A DNA stretch of 24,954 nt from UBA3907 sp033810155. GTDB lineage: Bacteria > Bacillota > Sulfobacillia > Fermentithermobacillales > Fermentithermobacillaceae. A program made the translations under genes and the position numbers. Below the pieces are notes generated by a model. The model searched no databases, was not told the DNA's origin, and saw only the letters and a list, made by a program, of their open reading frames with translations. Location: assembly GCA_033810155.1 (NCBI GenBank), contig JAPXKJ010000018.1, positions 1 to 24,954 on the forward strand, written 5' to 3'. Shown in pieces: positions 4,708 to 13,058 of the stretch (its first letter is position 1; each line of letters opens with the position of its first letter).

Positions 4708-7251
4708 TTGGGAGAAGCGAAAAACGGGAACCAAACCGAGAAGAACGGCAACGAATTCTATGATGCCCAAAAGGTGGAATCTAAGTGGCAGGAATTCTGG
4801 CGAGATAATGAGACTTATGTGGTCAAAGAAGACCCACAAAAGCCCAAGTTCTATGGGCTTGAGATGTTTATGTACCCTTCGGGGGATTTGCACGTCGGTC
4901 ATTTGAGGAACTACACCATTGGGGACACAGTGTGTAGATACAAGCGGGCCAAAGGGTTTAACGTCCTTCACCCAACAGGTTGGGATGCATTTGGCATGCC
5001 TGCCGAGAATGCAGCCATAAAAAGAGGTACGCCCCCTGATAAGTGGACTTGGAGCAATATAGCCCAAATGAGAGAACAGATCAAAAGACTCGGGTTCAGC
5101 TATGACTGGTCAAGGGAGATATGTACTGCATTTCCCGAGTACTACAAATGGACGCAGTGGTTGTTCCTTCTGCTTTACAAACGAGGCCTTGCTTACAAGA
5201 AGATGGCTCCTGCCAATTGGTGCCCGCATTGCCATACAGTATTGGCCAACGAACAGGTGGAACAAGGAAGATGCTGGCGCTGCGATTCTTTGGTCGAAAA
5301 ACGGCGCATGAACCAGTGGTTCTTCAAGATTACAGACTATGCGGAAAGGCTTTTGAATGATATCGAGAAACTAGAAGGCTGGCCCGAAAATGTGAAAATC
5401 ATGCAAAGAAACTGGATCGGAAGGAGCGAGGGTGCTGAAATCGATTTTCTAGGGCCTAACGGCGAAGAGATCCCGGTGTTTACTACAAGGCAAGACACTA
5501 TTTACGGGGTTACCTACATAGTGTTGGCTCCTGAGCATCCGCTGGTTGAAAAGCTTTCCAAGGGAACTCAATATGAATCTGATGTTAGGGAATTCGTAGA
5601 AAAAGTATCCAGGATGTCAGAGATCGACCGAGCTGCAGAAACTGCAGAAAAAGAAGGAGTATTCACAGGAGCATATGCTGAAAACCCGGTATCAGGAGAG
5701 AAGATACCTATACTAGTGGGCAATTACGTTATCTACGAATATGCCACTGGCGCGGTAATGGGTGTTCCTGGTCACGACGAAAGGGACTTTGTTTTCGCAA
5801 GGAAATACGGGCTTCCAATCAAGGTGGTAATTCAGCCAAAAGATGGCAATCTCGAAGTGAGCGAGATGAAAGGAGCATATACCGGCGAAGGAACCATGGT
5901 CAATTCTGGGCCTTTCACAGGTCTTTTCAACGAAGACGGCAAAAAAGCAGTCGTCAAATATGTTGAAGAAAAGGGGATTGGAAGGGGCAAGGTTACTTAC
6001 AAAATGAGAGACTGGCTCATCTCTAGGCAGAGGTACTGGGGAGCGCCAATTCCCATAATATACTGTCCCAGTTGTGGCGAAGTGCCTGTACCAGAAGATG
6101 ATCTGCCTGTCCATCTACCTTTAGGTCTAAAGGTGCTTCCCGAGGGACCTTCGCCTTTGGCTAGGCAAGAGTCCTTTGTGAACACTGTGTGTCCGGTCTG
6201 CGGAGGTCCTGCAAAACGCGAAACAGACACCATAGATACTTTTGTGTGTTCTTCATGGTACTACTACAGATTTGCAAGCCCCCACGAAACGGAGGTTCCA
6301 TTCTCCAAAGAGGCTGTGGATTACTGGGCTCCTGTTGATTTGTATATAGGTGGAGTAGAGCATGCGGTCATGCACCTTCTTTACGCTCGGTTCATAACCA
6401 AGGTACTTTACGACGAAGGGCTAGTGCCCGTCGATGAGCCTTTTGAAAACCTCCTTACTCAAGGAATGGTCGTGCTCGGAGGATCCAAAATGTCCAAGTC
6501 AAAAGGCAATGTAGTTCCCGCAGATTATATAGTGTCTCGCTATGGGGCAGACGTTGCTAGGGTGTTTGAGATGTTTGCCGCGCCGCCCGAGAGGGACTTG
6601 GAGTGGTCAGATCGGGGAGTCGAAGGCGCTCAACGTTTTTTGCGCCGAGTGTATAGGCAGGTTACAGGAGAAGGTGTCCATGGGGAAAAGGGAAACGATG
6701 TCGGTGATGAAGAGGCAGAAAAGATAGGAGATGTATCTACTGAGGGTCTGCTCAAGATAATGCATAGGAGCATAAAGAAAGTTACTGAGGATTTGGATCG
6801 GTTGGCGCTAAACACCGCGGTTTCCCAGCTCATGGAGTTTTCCAACTATCTTGGCAAGTATCTGAGGCTCGACGAAAAACGCCAAGACCCAGAGGTTCTT
6901 GCGCAAGCAAGAGAGAATCTCGTTAAGATTTTGAACCCGTTTGCGCCTCACCTTGCTCACGAACTCTGGGAACGGCTCGGCAAGCCCGGGCTCGTGGAAG
7001 AGGCAGGATGGCCAGAATTCGACCCGAGGTTTCTGGAAGATGAATTGGTCACAATTGTTATCCAAATAAACGGCAAGGTTCGAGACAGGATGGTAATCTC
7101 TGCAGGTTCTACCGATGAAGAAGTCATTGAAAAGGCTCTTGCATCAGAACGTGTAATGAATCTCTTGGGTTCCGGGACTCAAGCAAAAGAGAAAGTGAGT
7201 AAAGCAGTTGTAGTAAAAGACAAACTTGTGAACATTGTGACAAAAAGGTAG
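4708..7251 (+). CDS. leuS: Leucyl-tRNA synthetase
   Basis: A class I aminoacyl-tRNA synthetase that charges tRNA-Leu in the cytoplasm. The 847-residue length is normal for bacterial LeuRS. The HIGH motif is HVGH at residues 62-65 and KMSKS is exact at 594-598. Cysteine pairs CPHC (172-175) and CWRC (about 189-192), and a second set near 453-456 and 495-498, form the zinc ribbons. The CP1 editing domain lies roughly between residues 220 and 410. The TTG start at 4708 is chosen because GGAGGT at 4695-4700 is seven bases upstream and no nearer ATG fits. Expression is controlled by the CTC-specific T-box. comEA follows 79 bases after the stop with its own promoter. Confidence 0.98.
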   Translation: MGEAKNGNQTEKNGNEFYDAQKVESKWQEFWRDNETYVVKEDPQKPKFYGLEMFMYPSGDLHVGHLRNYTIGDTVCRYKRAKGFNVLHPTGWDAFGMPAENAAIKRGTPPDKWTWSNIAQMREQIKRLGFSYDWSREICTAFPEYYKWTQWLFLLLYKRGLAYKKMAPANWCPHCHTVLANEQVEQGRCWRCDSLVEKRRMNQWFFKITDYAERLLNDIEKLEGWPENVKIMQRNWIGRSEGAEIDFLGPNGEEIPVFTTRQDTIYGVTYIVLAPEHPLVEKLSKGTQYESDVREFVEKVSRMSEIDRAAETAEKEGVFTGAYAENPVSGEKIPILVGNYVIYEYATGAVMGVPGHDERDFVFARKYGLPIKVVIQPKDGNLEVSEMKGAYTGEGTMVNSGPFTGLFNEDGKKAVVKYVEEKGIGRGKVTYKMRDWLISRQRYWGAPIPIIYCPSCGEVPVPEDDLPVHLPLGLKVLPEGPSPLARQESFVNTVCPVCGGPAKRETDTIDTFVCSSWYYYRFASPHETEVPFSKEAVDYWAPVDLYIGGVEHAVMHLLYARFITKVLYDEGLVPVDEPFENLLTQGMVVLGGSKMSKSKGNVVPADYIVSRYGADVARVFEMFAAPPERDLEWSDRGVEGAQRFLRRVYRQVTGEGVHGEKGNDVGDEEAEKIGDVSTEGLLKIMHRSIKKVTEDLDRLALNTAVSQLMEFSNYLGKYLRLDEKRQDPEVLAQARENLVKILNPFAPHLAHELWERLGKPGLVEEAGWPEFDPRFLEDELVTIVIQINGKVRDRMVISAGSTDEEVIEKALASERVMNLLGSGTQAKEKVSKAVVVKDKLVNIVTKR

Positions 7252-7295
7252 CAGTCTAGGCGGTCTGGCGCAGGCCTCATGAAAGAGCGAAAGCG

Positions 7296-7324
7296 TTGAC
7301 AAAAATTGTCACTGTTGGTACACT
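7296..7324 (+). promoter_or_regulatory. comEA promoter with an overlapping palindrome
   Basis: TTGACA at 7296-7301 and TACACT at 7319-7324 are separated by 17 bp. The expected start point, about seven bases after the -10, is 7331, which is the A of the comEA ATG. The -35 lies in a perfect palindrome (TGACAA at 7297-7302, TTGTCA at 7306-7311) that could bind a dimeric repressor or activator. Confidence 0.7.
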
Positions 7325-7330
7325 CTATCC

Positions 7331-7951
7331 ATGGGAATGCGTTCAGACCGAATCATTTTAGCAGTGTCTCTGCTCTTCCTAATAGGGGCATTGAGCTTAT
7401 GGTGGCAAGGGGCATTTGCCTCTAGTAGGGACGATCTGCTCCTCATATCGGAGAAGAATGCTCCGAATGGCGATGAAGAATCTGGAGAAGATCGTGTTGA
7501 AGAAGCGCCGAAGCAAATCTTCGTCCATGTGACAGGCGCTGTCAAATCACCGGGCGTGTATACTCTTTTTGAAGGGCAGAGAGTCTATGAGGTATTGAAG
7601 CTTGCAGAACCCCTCGACGACGCCGATGTTGACCTTCTTAACTTGGCAGGCGTGCTTTACGATCAAGACAAAATCTATGTTCCAAAAAAGGGAGAGGTGC
7701 TCGCTGGATCAGATGCATTAGGCGCAGGTGGTGCAGGAGGTTCGAACCGGTCTGCGTCTCTCATCAACATAAATACTGCCAGCGCCAAGGATCTGGAAAA
7801 CCTGCCTGGGATCGGACCTGCAAAGGCACAGGCAATAGTAGAATTTCGGACTAAACAAGGGCCTTTCTCAAAGAAAGAAGACATTAAGAAGGTTTCGGGA
7901 ATAGGTGATGTTACTTACTCCAAGATCGAATCACTCATAACGGTGAAATGA
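7331..7951 (+). CDS. comEA: ComEA, competence DNA receptor (SLBB + helix-hairpin-helix)
   Basis: ComEA binds incoming double-stranded DNA at the outer face of the membrane and hands it to the ComEC channel. The 206-residue protein has one N-terminal membrane helix (residues 8-28), an acidic linker, an SLBB domain (about 62-118, FVHVTGAVKSPGVY), a glycine-rich hinge and two helix-hairpin-helix motifs at the C-terminus (LPGIGPAKA near 158-166, VSGIGDVTY near 188-196). No Shine-Dalgarno sequence precedes the ATG, and the promoter -10 ends only six bases upstream, so the mRNA is predicted to be leaderless. An ATG two codons later is an alternative start. comEC is downstream but separated by groESL and the efflux pair. 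Confidence 0.93.
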   Translation: MGMRSDRIILAVSLLFLIGALSLWWQGAFASSRDDLLLISEKNAPNGDEESGEDRVEEAPKQIFVHVTGAVKSPGVYTLFEGQRVYEVLKLAEPLDDADVDLLNLAGVLYDQDKIYVPKKGEVLAGSDALGAGGAGGSNRSASLININTASAKDLENLPGIGPAKAQAIVEFRTKQGPFSKKEDIKKVSGIGDVTYSKIESLITVK

Positions 7952-7968
7952 TTTTCCGCGAAATGATG

Positions 7969-7998
7969 TTGACAACAGCTTTGACCTATTCTTATAAT
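7969..7998 (+). promoter_or_regulatory. groESL promoter
   Basis: TTGACA at 7969-7974 and TATAAT at 7993-7998 are separated by 18 bp. The start point would fall near 8005, so the CIRCE operator lies at the beginning of the transcript. Confidence 0.8.
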
Positions 7999-8007
7999 AG
8001 TTGTCGG

Positions 8008-8034
8008 TTAGCACTCACTAGCCTTGAGTGCTAA
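8008..8034 (+). promoter_or_regulatory. CIRCE operator (HrcA binding site)
   Basis: TTAGCACTC at 8008-8016 and GAGTGCTAA at 8026-8034 with a 9-base spacer are an exact match to the CIRCE consensus. The HrcA repressor binds it and is released on heat shock. hrcA itself is not in the window. Confidence 0.98.
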
Positions 8035-8071
8035 CAACCACCAACAACTTAACACTTAAGGGGGGTCTAAC

Positions 8072-8365
8072 TTGATTCTCAAACCGCTTTCTGACCGTAT
8101 AGTACTAAAGCCAATTGAGGCTGAAGAAAAGACAAAGGGCGGAATTGTCCTGCCCGATACTGCAAAAGATAAGCCGCAGGAAGGCGAAGTTGTGGCCGTA
8201 GGTCCCGGAAGGATTCTAGACAATGGGACTCGTCTTACGCCTGAAGTAAAAGTGGGCGACCACGTAATTTACTCAAAGTACAGTGGCACAGAAGTCAAGA
8301 TCGAGGGTGAAGAATACCTAATCGTCCGAGAGAGCGACGTATTGGCAATCAAGAACAAAGAGTAA
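8072..8365 (+). CDS. groES: Co-chaperonin GroES
   Basis: The 97-residue GroES subunit forms the heptameric lid of the GroEL chamber. The N-terminus ILKPLSDRIVLKPIE, the mobile loop near residues 20-32 (TKGGIVLPDTA) that contacts GroEL, and the C-terminal VRESDVLAI are all typical, as is the length. A TTG start at 8072 is preceded by the strong ribosome site AAGGGGGG. groEL begins 41 bases after the stop, and both are transcribed from the CIRCE-controlled promoter. Confidence 0.98.
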   Translation: MILKPLSDRIVLKPIEAEEKTKGGIVLPDTAKDKPQEGEVVAVGPGRILDNGTRLTPEVKVGDHVIYSKYSGTEVKIEGEEYLIVRESDVLAIKNKE

Positions 8366-8406
8366 TGCCAATCACATTACACTAAACAATTGGGGAGGGA
8401 ACGCAA

Positions 8407-10029
8407 GTGCCTGCAAAGATTATAAAGTACGATGTCGATGCCCGTAACGCCCTTATGGAAGGCGTCGATGCGGTCACAAACGCAGTGAAAATCACGTTAG
8501 GTCCCAGGGGCCGTAACGTAGTCCTAGAGAGAAGCTTCGGTTCACCTGTTATTACAAAAGACGGTGTGACGGTAGCCAAAGAAATCGAGTTAGAAGATGC
8601 TTTTGAGAATATGGGAGCTCAGCTTTGTAAAGAAGTCGCGTCTAAGACAAACGACGTAGCCGGCGATGGAACTACTACGGCTACAGTTCTTGCCCAGTCC
8701 ATTGTAAAAGAAGGGCTTAAGAACGTAACCGCCGGTGCAAACCCTGTATTCATCAAAAGAGGGATAGACAAGGCTGTGGCAAGAGTAGTTGAGGAAATGA
8801 AGAAACTATCCACACCTGTCGAGGGCAAAGAGGATATCGCACACATAGCGTCTATTTCCGGAAACGACGCCGAAGTGGGCCGGATCATAGCGGATGCTAT
8901 GGACAAAGTCGGTAAAGATGGCGTGATTACGGTAGAAGAATCCAAAGGTACCGCAACAACCGTAGAGGTTGTAGAAGGAATGGAGTTCGACCGCGGTTAT
9001 GTCTCAGGTTACTTTGTAACAAATACCGAAACGATGGAAGCAGAACTTGAGAACCCGTACATTCTGATTTACGAGCAGAAGATCTCCGCGGTTGCAGATA
9101 TACTACCGCTTCTTGAGAAGATTGCCCGGGTAGGCAGACCTCTTCTTATAATCTGCGAGGATCTAGAAGGTGAAGCCTTGGCGACTCTCGTAGTCAACAA
9201 GATCCGCGGAACTCTTTCGGTGTGCGCCGTTAAGGCTCCTGGCTTTGGCGACAGGAGAAAAGAAATGCTCGGCGACATAGCTGCCCTAACCGGCGGTCAG
9301 TTCATATCCGAGGATCTCGGGATTAGGCTTGAAAGCGTAGAAATTGATATGCTCGGTCAGGCGTCAAGAGTTCGCGTCAATAAGGATAAGACCACAATCA
9401 TAGAAGGCAAGGGTAGCCGCGAAGCGATCGAGGCTCGCATCAAACAGATTAAGAGACAACTCGAAGAGACTGAGTCGGATTACGATAGGGAAAAGCTCCA
9501 GGAAAGACTCGCCAAACTTGCAGGTGGCGTAGCGGTTGTAAAAGTCGGAGCCGCTTCTGAGACTGAGCTGAAAGAAAAGAAGCACCGCTTCGAAGACGCC
9601 CTAGCAGCTACCAGGGCCGCAGTTGAAGAGGGAATGGTGCCTGGAGGCGGCGTAACGTTCATCAATGTACTGCATGTCATAGACGAGCTTGATCTTGATG
9701 GAGACGAAAAAGTTGGCGCTAATATAGTAAAAAGAGCTCTTGAAGAGCCTCTGCGTCAGATCGCCGAAAATGCCGGTCTGGAAGGCTCAGTAGTAGTAGA
9801 AAAGGTAAAGAGCAGTGGTAAGATTGGATGGGGCTTCGATGCGGTTACTGAAGAGTTTGTCGACGTAGCTGAACGTGGTATCGTGGACCCGCTCAAGGTT
9901 TCTCGTTGCGCACTTGAAAACGCTGCTTCCATCGCATCCATGATTCTTACTACGGAAGCGATTGTGGCTGAGAAACCAGAACCCGAGAAACAGCCTGCTT
10001 ATCCGCCGATGAACGATTTCGATTACTAG
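8407..10029 (+). CDS. groEL: Chaperonin GroEL (Hsp60)
   Basis: The ATP-dependent folding chamber. The 540-residue protein has the nucleotide-binding GDGTTTATV motif, the KDGVTVAKEIELED segment and the catalytic aspartate in FEDALAATRAAVEEGM. A GTG start follows GGGGAGGG with good spacing. The C-terminus is unusual: where most GroELs end in a flexible Gly-Gly-Met tail, this one ends with a proline- and acid-rich EKPEPEKQPAYPPMNDFDY. A terminator hairpin begins 17 bases after the stop, so groES-groEL forms a two-gene operon. Confidence 0.98.
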   Translation: MPAKIIKYDVDARNALMEGVDAVTNAVKITLGPRGRNVVLERSFGSPVITKDGVTVAKEIELEDAFENMGAQLCKEVASKTNDVAGDGTTTATVLAQSIVKEGLKNVTAGANPVFIKRGIDKAVARVVEEMKKLSTPVEGKEDIAHIASISGNDAEVGRIIADAMDKVGKDGVITVEESKGTATTVEVVEGMEFDRGYVSGYFVTNTETMEAELENPYILIYEQKISAVADILPLLEKIARVGRPLLIICEDLEGEALATLVVNKIRGTLSVCAVKAPGFGDRRKEMLGDIAALTGGQFISEDLGIRLESVEIDMLGQASRVRVNKDKTTIIEGKGSREAIEARIKQIKRQLEETESDYDREKLQERLAKLAGGVAVVKVGAASETELKEKKHRFEDALAATRAAVEEGMVPGGGVTFINVLHVIDELDLDGDEKVGANIVKRALEEPLRQIAENAGLEGSVVVEKVKSSGKIGWGFDAVTEEFVDVAERGIVDPLKVSRCALENAASIASMILTTEAIVAEKPEPEKQPAYPPMNDFDY

Positions 10030-10046
10030 AACCTGATTGAATGCAC

Positions 10047-10083
10047 AAAGCCTGCGCCCCCTAGAAGGTGCAGGCTTTCTCTT
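10047..10083 (+). terminator. Intrinsic terminator of groESL
   Basis: AAAGCCTGCGCC at 10047-10058 and GGTGCAGGCTTT at 10067-10078 pair with one G-U, with T-rich CTCTTTCT following. Confidence 0.85.
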
Positions 10084-10186
10084 TCTGTAGAAAGGGCTGC
10101 CGGTCGGGAACAAGTTAGCGGGATGAGCGTCATAGTATTGGATAACGTGTCTTTATCATGAAAGATATGGGAGAGGGGACGGCTTT

Positions 10187-11758
10187 ATGCAAGGGTTTTG
10201 GGCTAGGTGGAAAAAATGGATCGTCATAACCGCAGTAGTCATCGCTGTCGTAGGATTAGGCTACTGGGGGATAAAGGCAGTGCTAGGTGGCGATTCCGAG
10301 GGCAAGTTGGTGATGGTTGTTAAGCCGGTTACTAGGGGAGATATTGAGGTTACGGTCTGGGGATGGGGCACTCTTGAAGCCACGGAGGAAGAAGACGCCA
10401 TATCAGGAGCTGCTGGAATAGTAAAAGACATATATTTCGACGTGGGCGACGAGGTAGTAGCAGGTCAGCCCCTAGCGTTTGTTGACGCAGGTTCAATTGA
10501 GATCGACATAAGGCGAAAGGAGATAACTCTAGATCTTCTACGCTTAGAACTAGCAAAGGCTTTTGGAGTTACGCATGAAGAGGTTGCCACAGTAGATCCT
10601 GAGGCGGCGCTTGTTTTGAAAGCCCCTCTTTCAGGCCGCGTAGAAGGTTTTGCGGCGGAAGTTGGGGCTGTTGTGCCGTCGCCTGTTTGCAAGATCGTGG
10701 ACAATACTAAGCTTAAGGCCAAATTCTTGCTGCCCAAATCCCTTTTTGACAAGGTGTCAGTTGGTCAGTCAGTTTCCTTTGCGTGCGATCGTTTCGACGG
10801 CGCTACATCTGGCGTGGTCACCAAGGCTGATCCTACTCCGATAGCTGGTGAATCGGCCTACTACTACGAAGTAGAAGTAGAAATGAAGAACCCGGGCCTT
10901 TTGAAGGTAGGAGATTCAGGTCAGATCACCATAACTACGCCTACCGGAGATGTCCAGGAAAAGATAAAAATAACCGCATACGGTTCCGAAGAAACGGTAA
11001 ACACTCCTTTCACCGGTAAGGTCAAAGAAGTTTTCATAAAAGAAGGTGTATACGTAAAAGAGGGCGATCCTATCTTGGAGCTAGAGCCGGGAGATGCTCT
11101 TCTTAAGGCGATGGAGAAACAGCTCGAATACAAACAGGCAGTCCTCGAACTCGATGAATTGAGGGCTCAACTCGGAAACGTAAATATCGTTAGCCCAATA
11201 GACGGTGTTGTAATGACAAAAAACGTCAAAAAAGGGCAAGATATTGCCAAAGGAACAGTCGTGGCGAAAGTGTCCAACTTTACAGAGATGAACTTGCTTC
11301 TCAACGTAGATGAAATGGATATAGCGAAACTAGCTGAGGGTCAAACCGCGATGCTGGAATTCTGGGGACCGGAAGGCAGACAGCAGGTGGAGGGGACCGT
11401 CTCTAAGGTTGGAGTTTCAGGCAGCGTTGGAGAAGGAATATCGTCTTTTAACGTGGTCGTGAGCGTAAGCAACCCGGGCTTTTTGAGGCCTGGAATGTGG
11501 GCATCGGCTGAGGTTTATATAGCGAAGAAGGAAAATGTCCTTCTTTGTCCAGTAGAGGCAGTTTACAAAGAGGATGACAAGTGGATGGTAGATATCAAAG
11601 AGGGCGATGAGCGCAAACCGGTGGAAGTGGAAATAGGCGCTATGAATTACACATATGCTGAAATATTGAGCGGACTTTCCGAGGGGCAGGAAGTAGTGGT
11701 AGCCATGAGCAAGACGAACCCGGAAGAAGGAAATAGCCAGCCATACTACCCGTATTAG
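10187..11758 (+). CDS. Membrane-fusion (HlyD/MacA-like) protein with two adaptor modules
   Basis: Periplasmic or extracytoplasmic adaptors of this family couple an ABC permease to export. The 523-residue protein has one N-terminal membrane helix (about 12-32). A first lipoyl/beta-barrel set follows at about 45-250 (VKPVTRGDIEVTVWGWG, KAPLSGRVEGF). A second set at about 255-510 has GKVKEVFIKEG, then a short helical hairpin, IVSPIDGVVMTKNV and a membrane-proximal domain. Normal adaptors are 350-420 residues with one such set, so this looks like an internal duplication or fusion. GGAGAGGGG precedes the ATG. The permease gene follows 57 bases later. The exported substrate is unknown. Confidence 0.85.
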   Translation: MQGFWARWKKWIVITAVVIAVVGLGYWGIKAVLGGDSEGKLVMVVKPVTRGDIEVTVWGWGTLEATEEEDAISGAAGIVKDIYFDVGDEVVAGQPLAFVDAGSIEIDIRRKEITLDLLRLELAKAFGVTHEEVATVDPEAALVLKAPLSGRVEGFAAEVGAVVPSPVCKIVDNTKLKAKFLLPKSLFDKVSVGQSVSFACDRFDGATSGVVTKADPTPIAGESAYYYEVEVEMKNPGLLKVGDSGQITITTPTGDVQEKIKITAYGSEETVNTPFTGKVKEVFIKEGVYVKEGDPILELEPGDALLKAMEKQLEYKQAVLELDELRAQLGNVNIVSPIDGVVMTKNVKKGQDIAKGTVVAKVSNFTEMNLLLNVDEMDIAKLAEGQTAMLEFWGPEGRQQVEGTVSKVGVSGSVGEGISSFNVVVSVSNPGFLRPGMWASAEVYIAKKENVLLCPVEAVYKEDDKWMVDIKEGDERKPVEVEIGAMNYTYAEILSGLSEGQEVVVAMSKTNPEEGNSQPYYPY

Positions 11759-11815
11759 CATTGCATTTGGGCAAGTCTTGCTGAAACGTAGATTTGGCTT
11801 TTGGGAGGGAACAAA

Positions 11816-12976
11816 GTGAAACTTTCTGACCTTTTCGGTGTGTCGTTGCGCGGGCTCAGTGCCAACAAGATGAGATCTGCTCTTACGATGCTTGGAGTAA
11901 TCATAGGGGTGGCATCAGTGATCGCTCTCGTCTCAGTAGGTGAAGGCGCTCGGCAAGAAGTTGTTGCGAATTTTGAGAGCATAGGCACTAACATCCTAAA
12001 ACTATATGTACAAAGGTGGGATGCTCGGCTTACTGTCGAGGACTTGGCAGGGCTTAAAGAGAGAGTCCCTGGCATAGACATGGTGATGCCATCTGTGGGC
12101 TGGTGGCCGCAAGTAACATACGAGGGCAAGGAACGATGGGGAGAAATTATGGGTGTTACTGAGGTCTTTCCAGAGATAAGGAGCCATGAGCTGTACTGTG
12201 GGCGGTTTTTCACCGCCGTTGAAGACGAAATCGCACGGCCTGTGGTCGTCATTGGATGGCAGGTAATGCAGGAGTTTTTCGCAGGCAGAGATCCGGTAGG
12301 CAAGTATCTTTACTTTGATAGAGAACCTTTTGAAATAATAGGCGTGCTAGAGGAAAAGGGAGAAAACCTTGGTGAAGGCGTAGACCGAATGATGTTTGTG
12401 CCGATTACCGTTGCTGAGAAAAGGCGTGGCACCAACAAACTAGATACCGTATACATTAAGGCTCAGGATCAGGAATCTGTGCCTGCGGTGGAACTTACTC
12501 TTAAGCGGATTTTCGAGGCCAAATACGGTGAGGATTCTGTTTACGTTTGGAGCCAACAGTCCATGCTCGAAGAACTTCAGAAGTCTACAAGGACCATGAC
12601 TTTGATGTTAGGTGCCATCGCAGGAGTTTCGCTTCTCGTAGGCGGAATTGGAGTTATGAACATCATGCTGGTGGCAGTCACTGAAAGGACCAGAGAAATC
12701 GGTCTGCGTAAGGCATTGGGTGCAAAGCGTTCACACATACTTCTGCAGTTTCTAGTCGAATCTGCTCTTTTATGTTCTCTGGGCGGTCTGATAGGTGTTT
12801 TCCTAGGTATAGGGGGATCTCAGCTTGTGGCTAAGCTGGGACCCAAGACTGCGATATCGCCTGCCTCCATAGTTATAGCATTTTCGTTTTCGGTGCTAGT
12901 AGGGTTCATATTTGGGGTCTATCCTGCGATGCGAGCGGGGAGCCTAGAACCTGTGGAGGCCTTAAGAAGCGAGTAA
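11816..12976 (+). CDS. MacB-type ABC transporter permease
   Basis: Partner of the preceding adaptor. The N-terminus (SLRGLSANKMRSALTMLGVIIGVASVIALVSVGEGA) is the standard first membrane helix of MacB permeases, given here in one-letter code across residues 9-43 in outline. A large extracytoplasmic MacB_PCD domain follows (about 45-250). The C-terminal FtsX domain has three helices (VGGIGVMNIMLVAVTERTRE, then residues about 310-385) and ends in the usual R-x-x-P-x-E-A-L-R pattern. GTG at 11816 is preferred because GGGAGG at 11803-11808 is seven bases upstream; a TTG at 11801 overlaps that site. Such permeases need an ATPase subunit, often encoded alongside, but none is present here. Confidence 0.9.
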   Translation: MKLSDLFGVSLRGLSANKMRSALTMLGVIIGVASVIALVSVGEGARQEVVANFESIGTNILKLYVQRWDARLTVEDLAGLKERVPGIDMVMPSVGWWPQVTYEGKERWGEIMGVTEVFPEIRSHELYCGRFFTAVEDEIARPVVVIGWQVMQEFFAGRDPVGKYLYFDREPFEIIGVLEEKGENLGEGVDRMMFVPITVAEKRRGTNKLDTVYIKAQDQESVPAVELTLKRIFEAKYGEDSVYVWSQQSMLEELQKSTRTMTLMLGAIAGVSLLVGGIGVMNIMLVAVTERTREIGLRKALGAKRSHILLQFLVESALLCSLGGLIGVFLGIGGSQLVAKLGPKTAISPASIVIAFSFSVLVGFIFGVYPAMRAGSLEPVEALRSE

Positions 12977-13003
12977 GCCTTTTAGGTAGAAGCAGGTAAT
13001 AAT

Positions 13004-13058
13004 AGGAAGGATTTCCATGCGGCACCATAGAATTTCTAAGTATGGTGCCGCCTTTTGA
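13004..13058 (+). other. Ribosome site plus 13-codon mini-ORF overlapping the comEC start
   Basis: AGGAAGG at 13004-13010 is correctly spaced for the ATG at 13017-13019, which opens MRHHRISKYGAAF and stops at TGA 13056-13058. The mini-ORF covers a hairpin and overlaps the start of the comEC frame. A +1 shift at TTT TGA would join it in frame to ComEC. It may be a leader peptide, the true comEC start with a frameshift, or chance. Confidence 0.35.
13019..13056 (+). terminator. Hairpin with short T-run between macB-type permease and comEC
   Basis: GCGGCACCATA at 13019-13029 and TATGGTGCCGC at 13041-13051 pair perfectly around an 11-base loop, with CTTTT after. It probably terminates the permease transcript, though only four Ts follow. 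The first ATG of the long comEC frame is inside the right arm. Confidence 0.6.
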
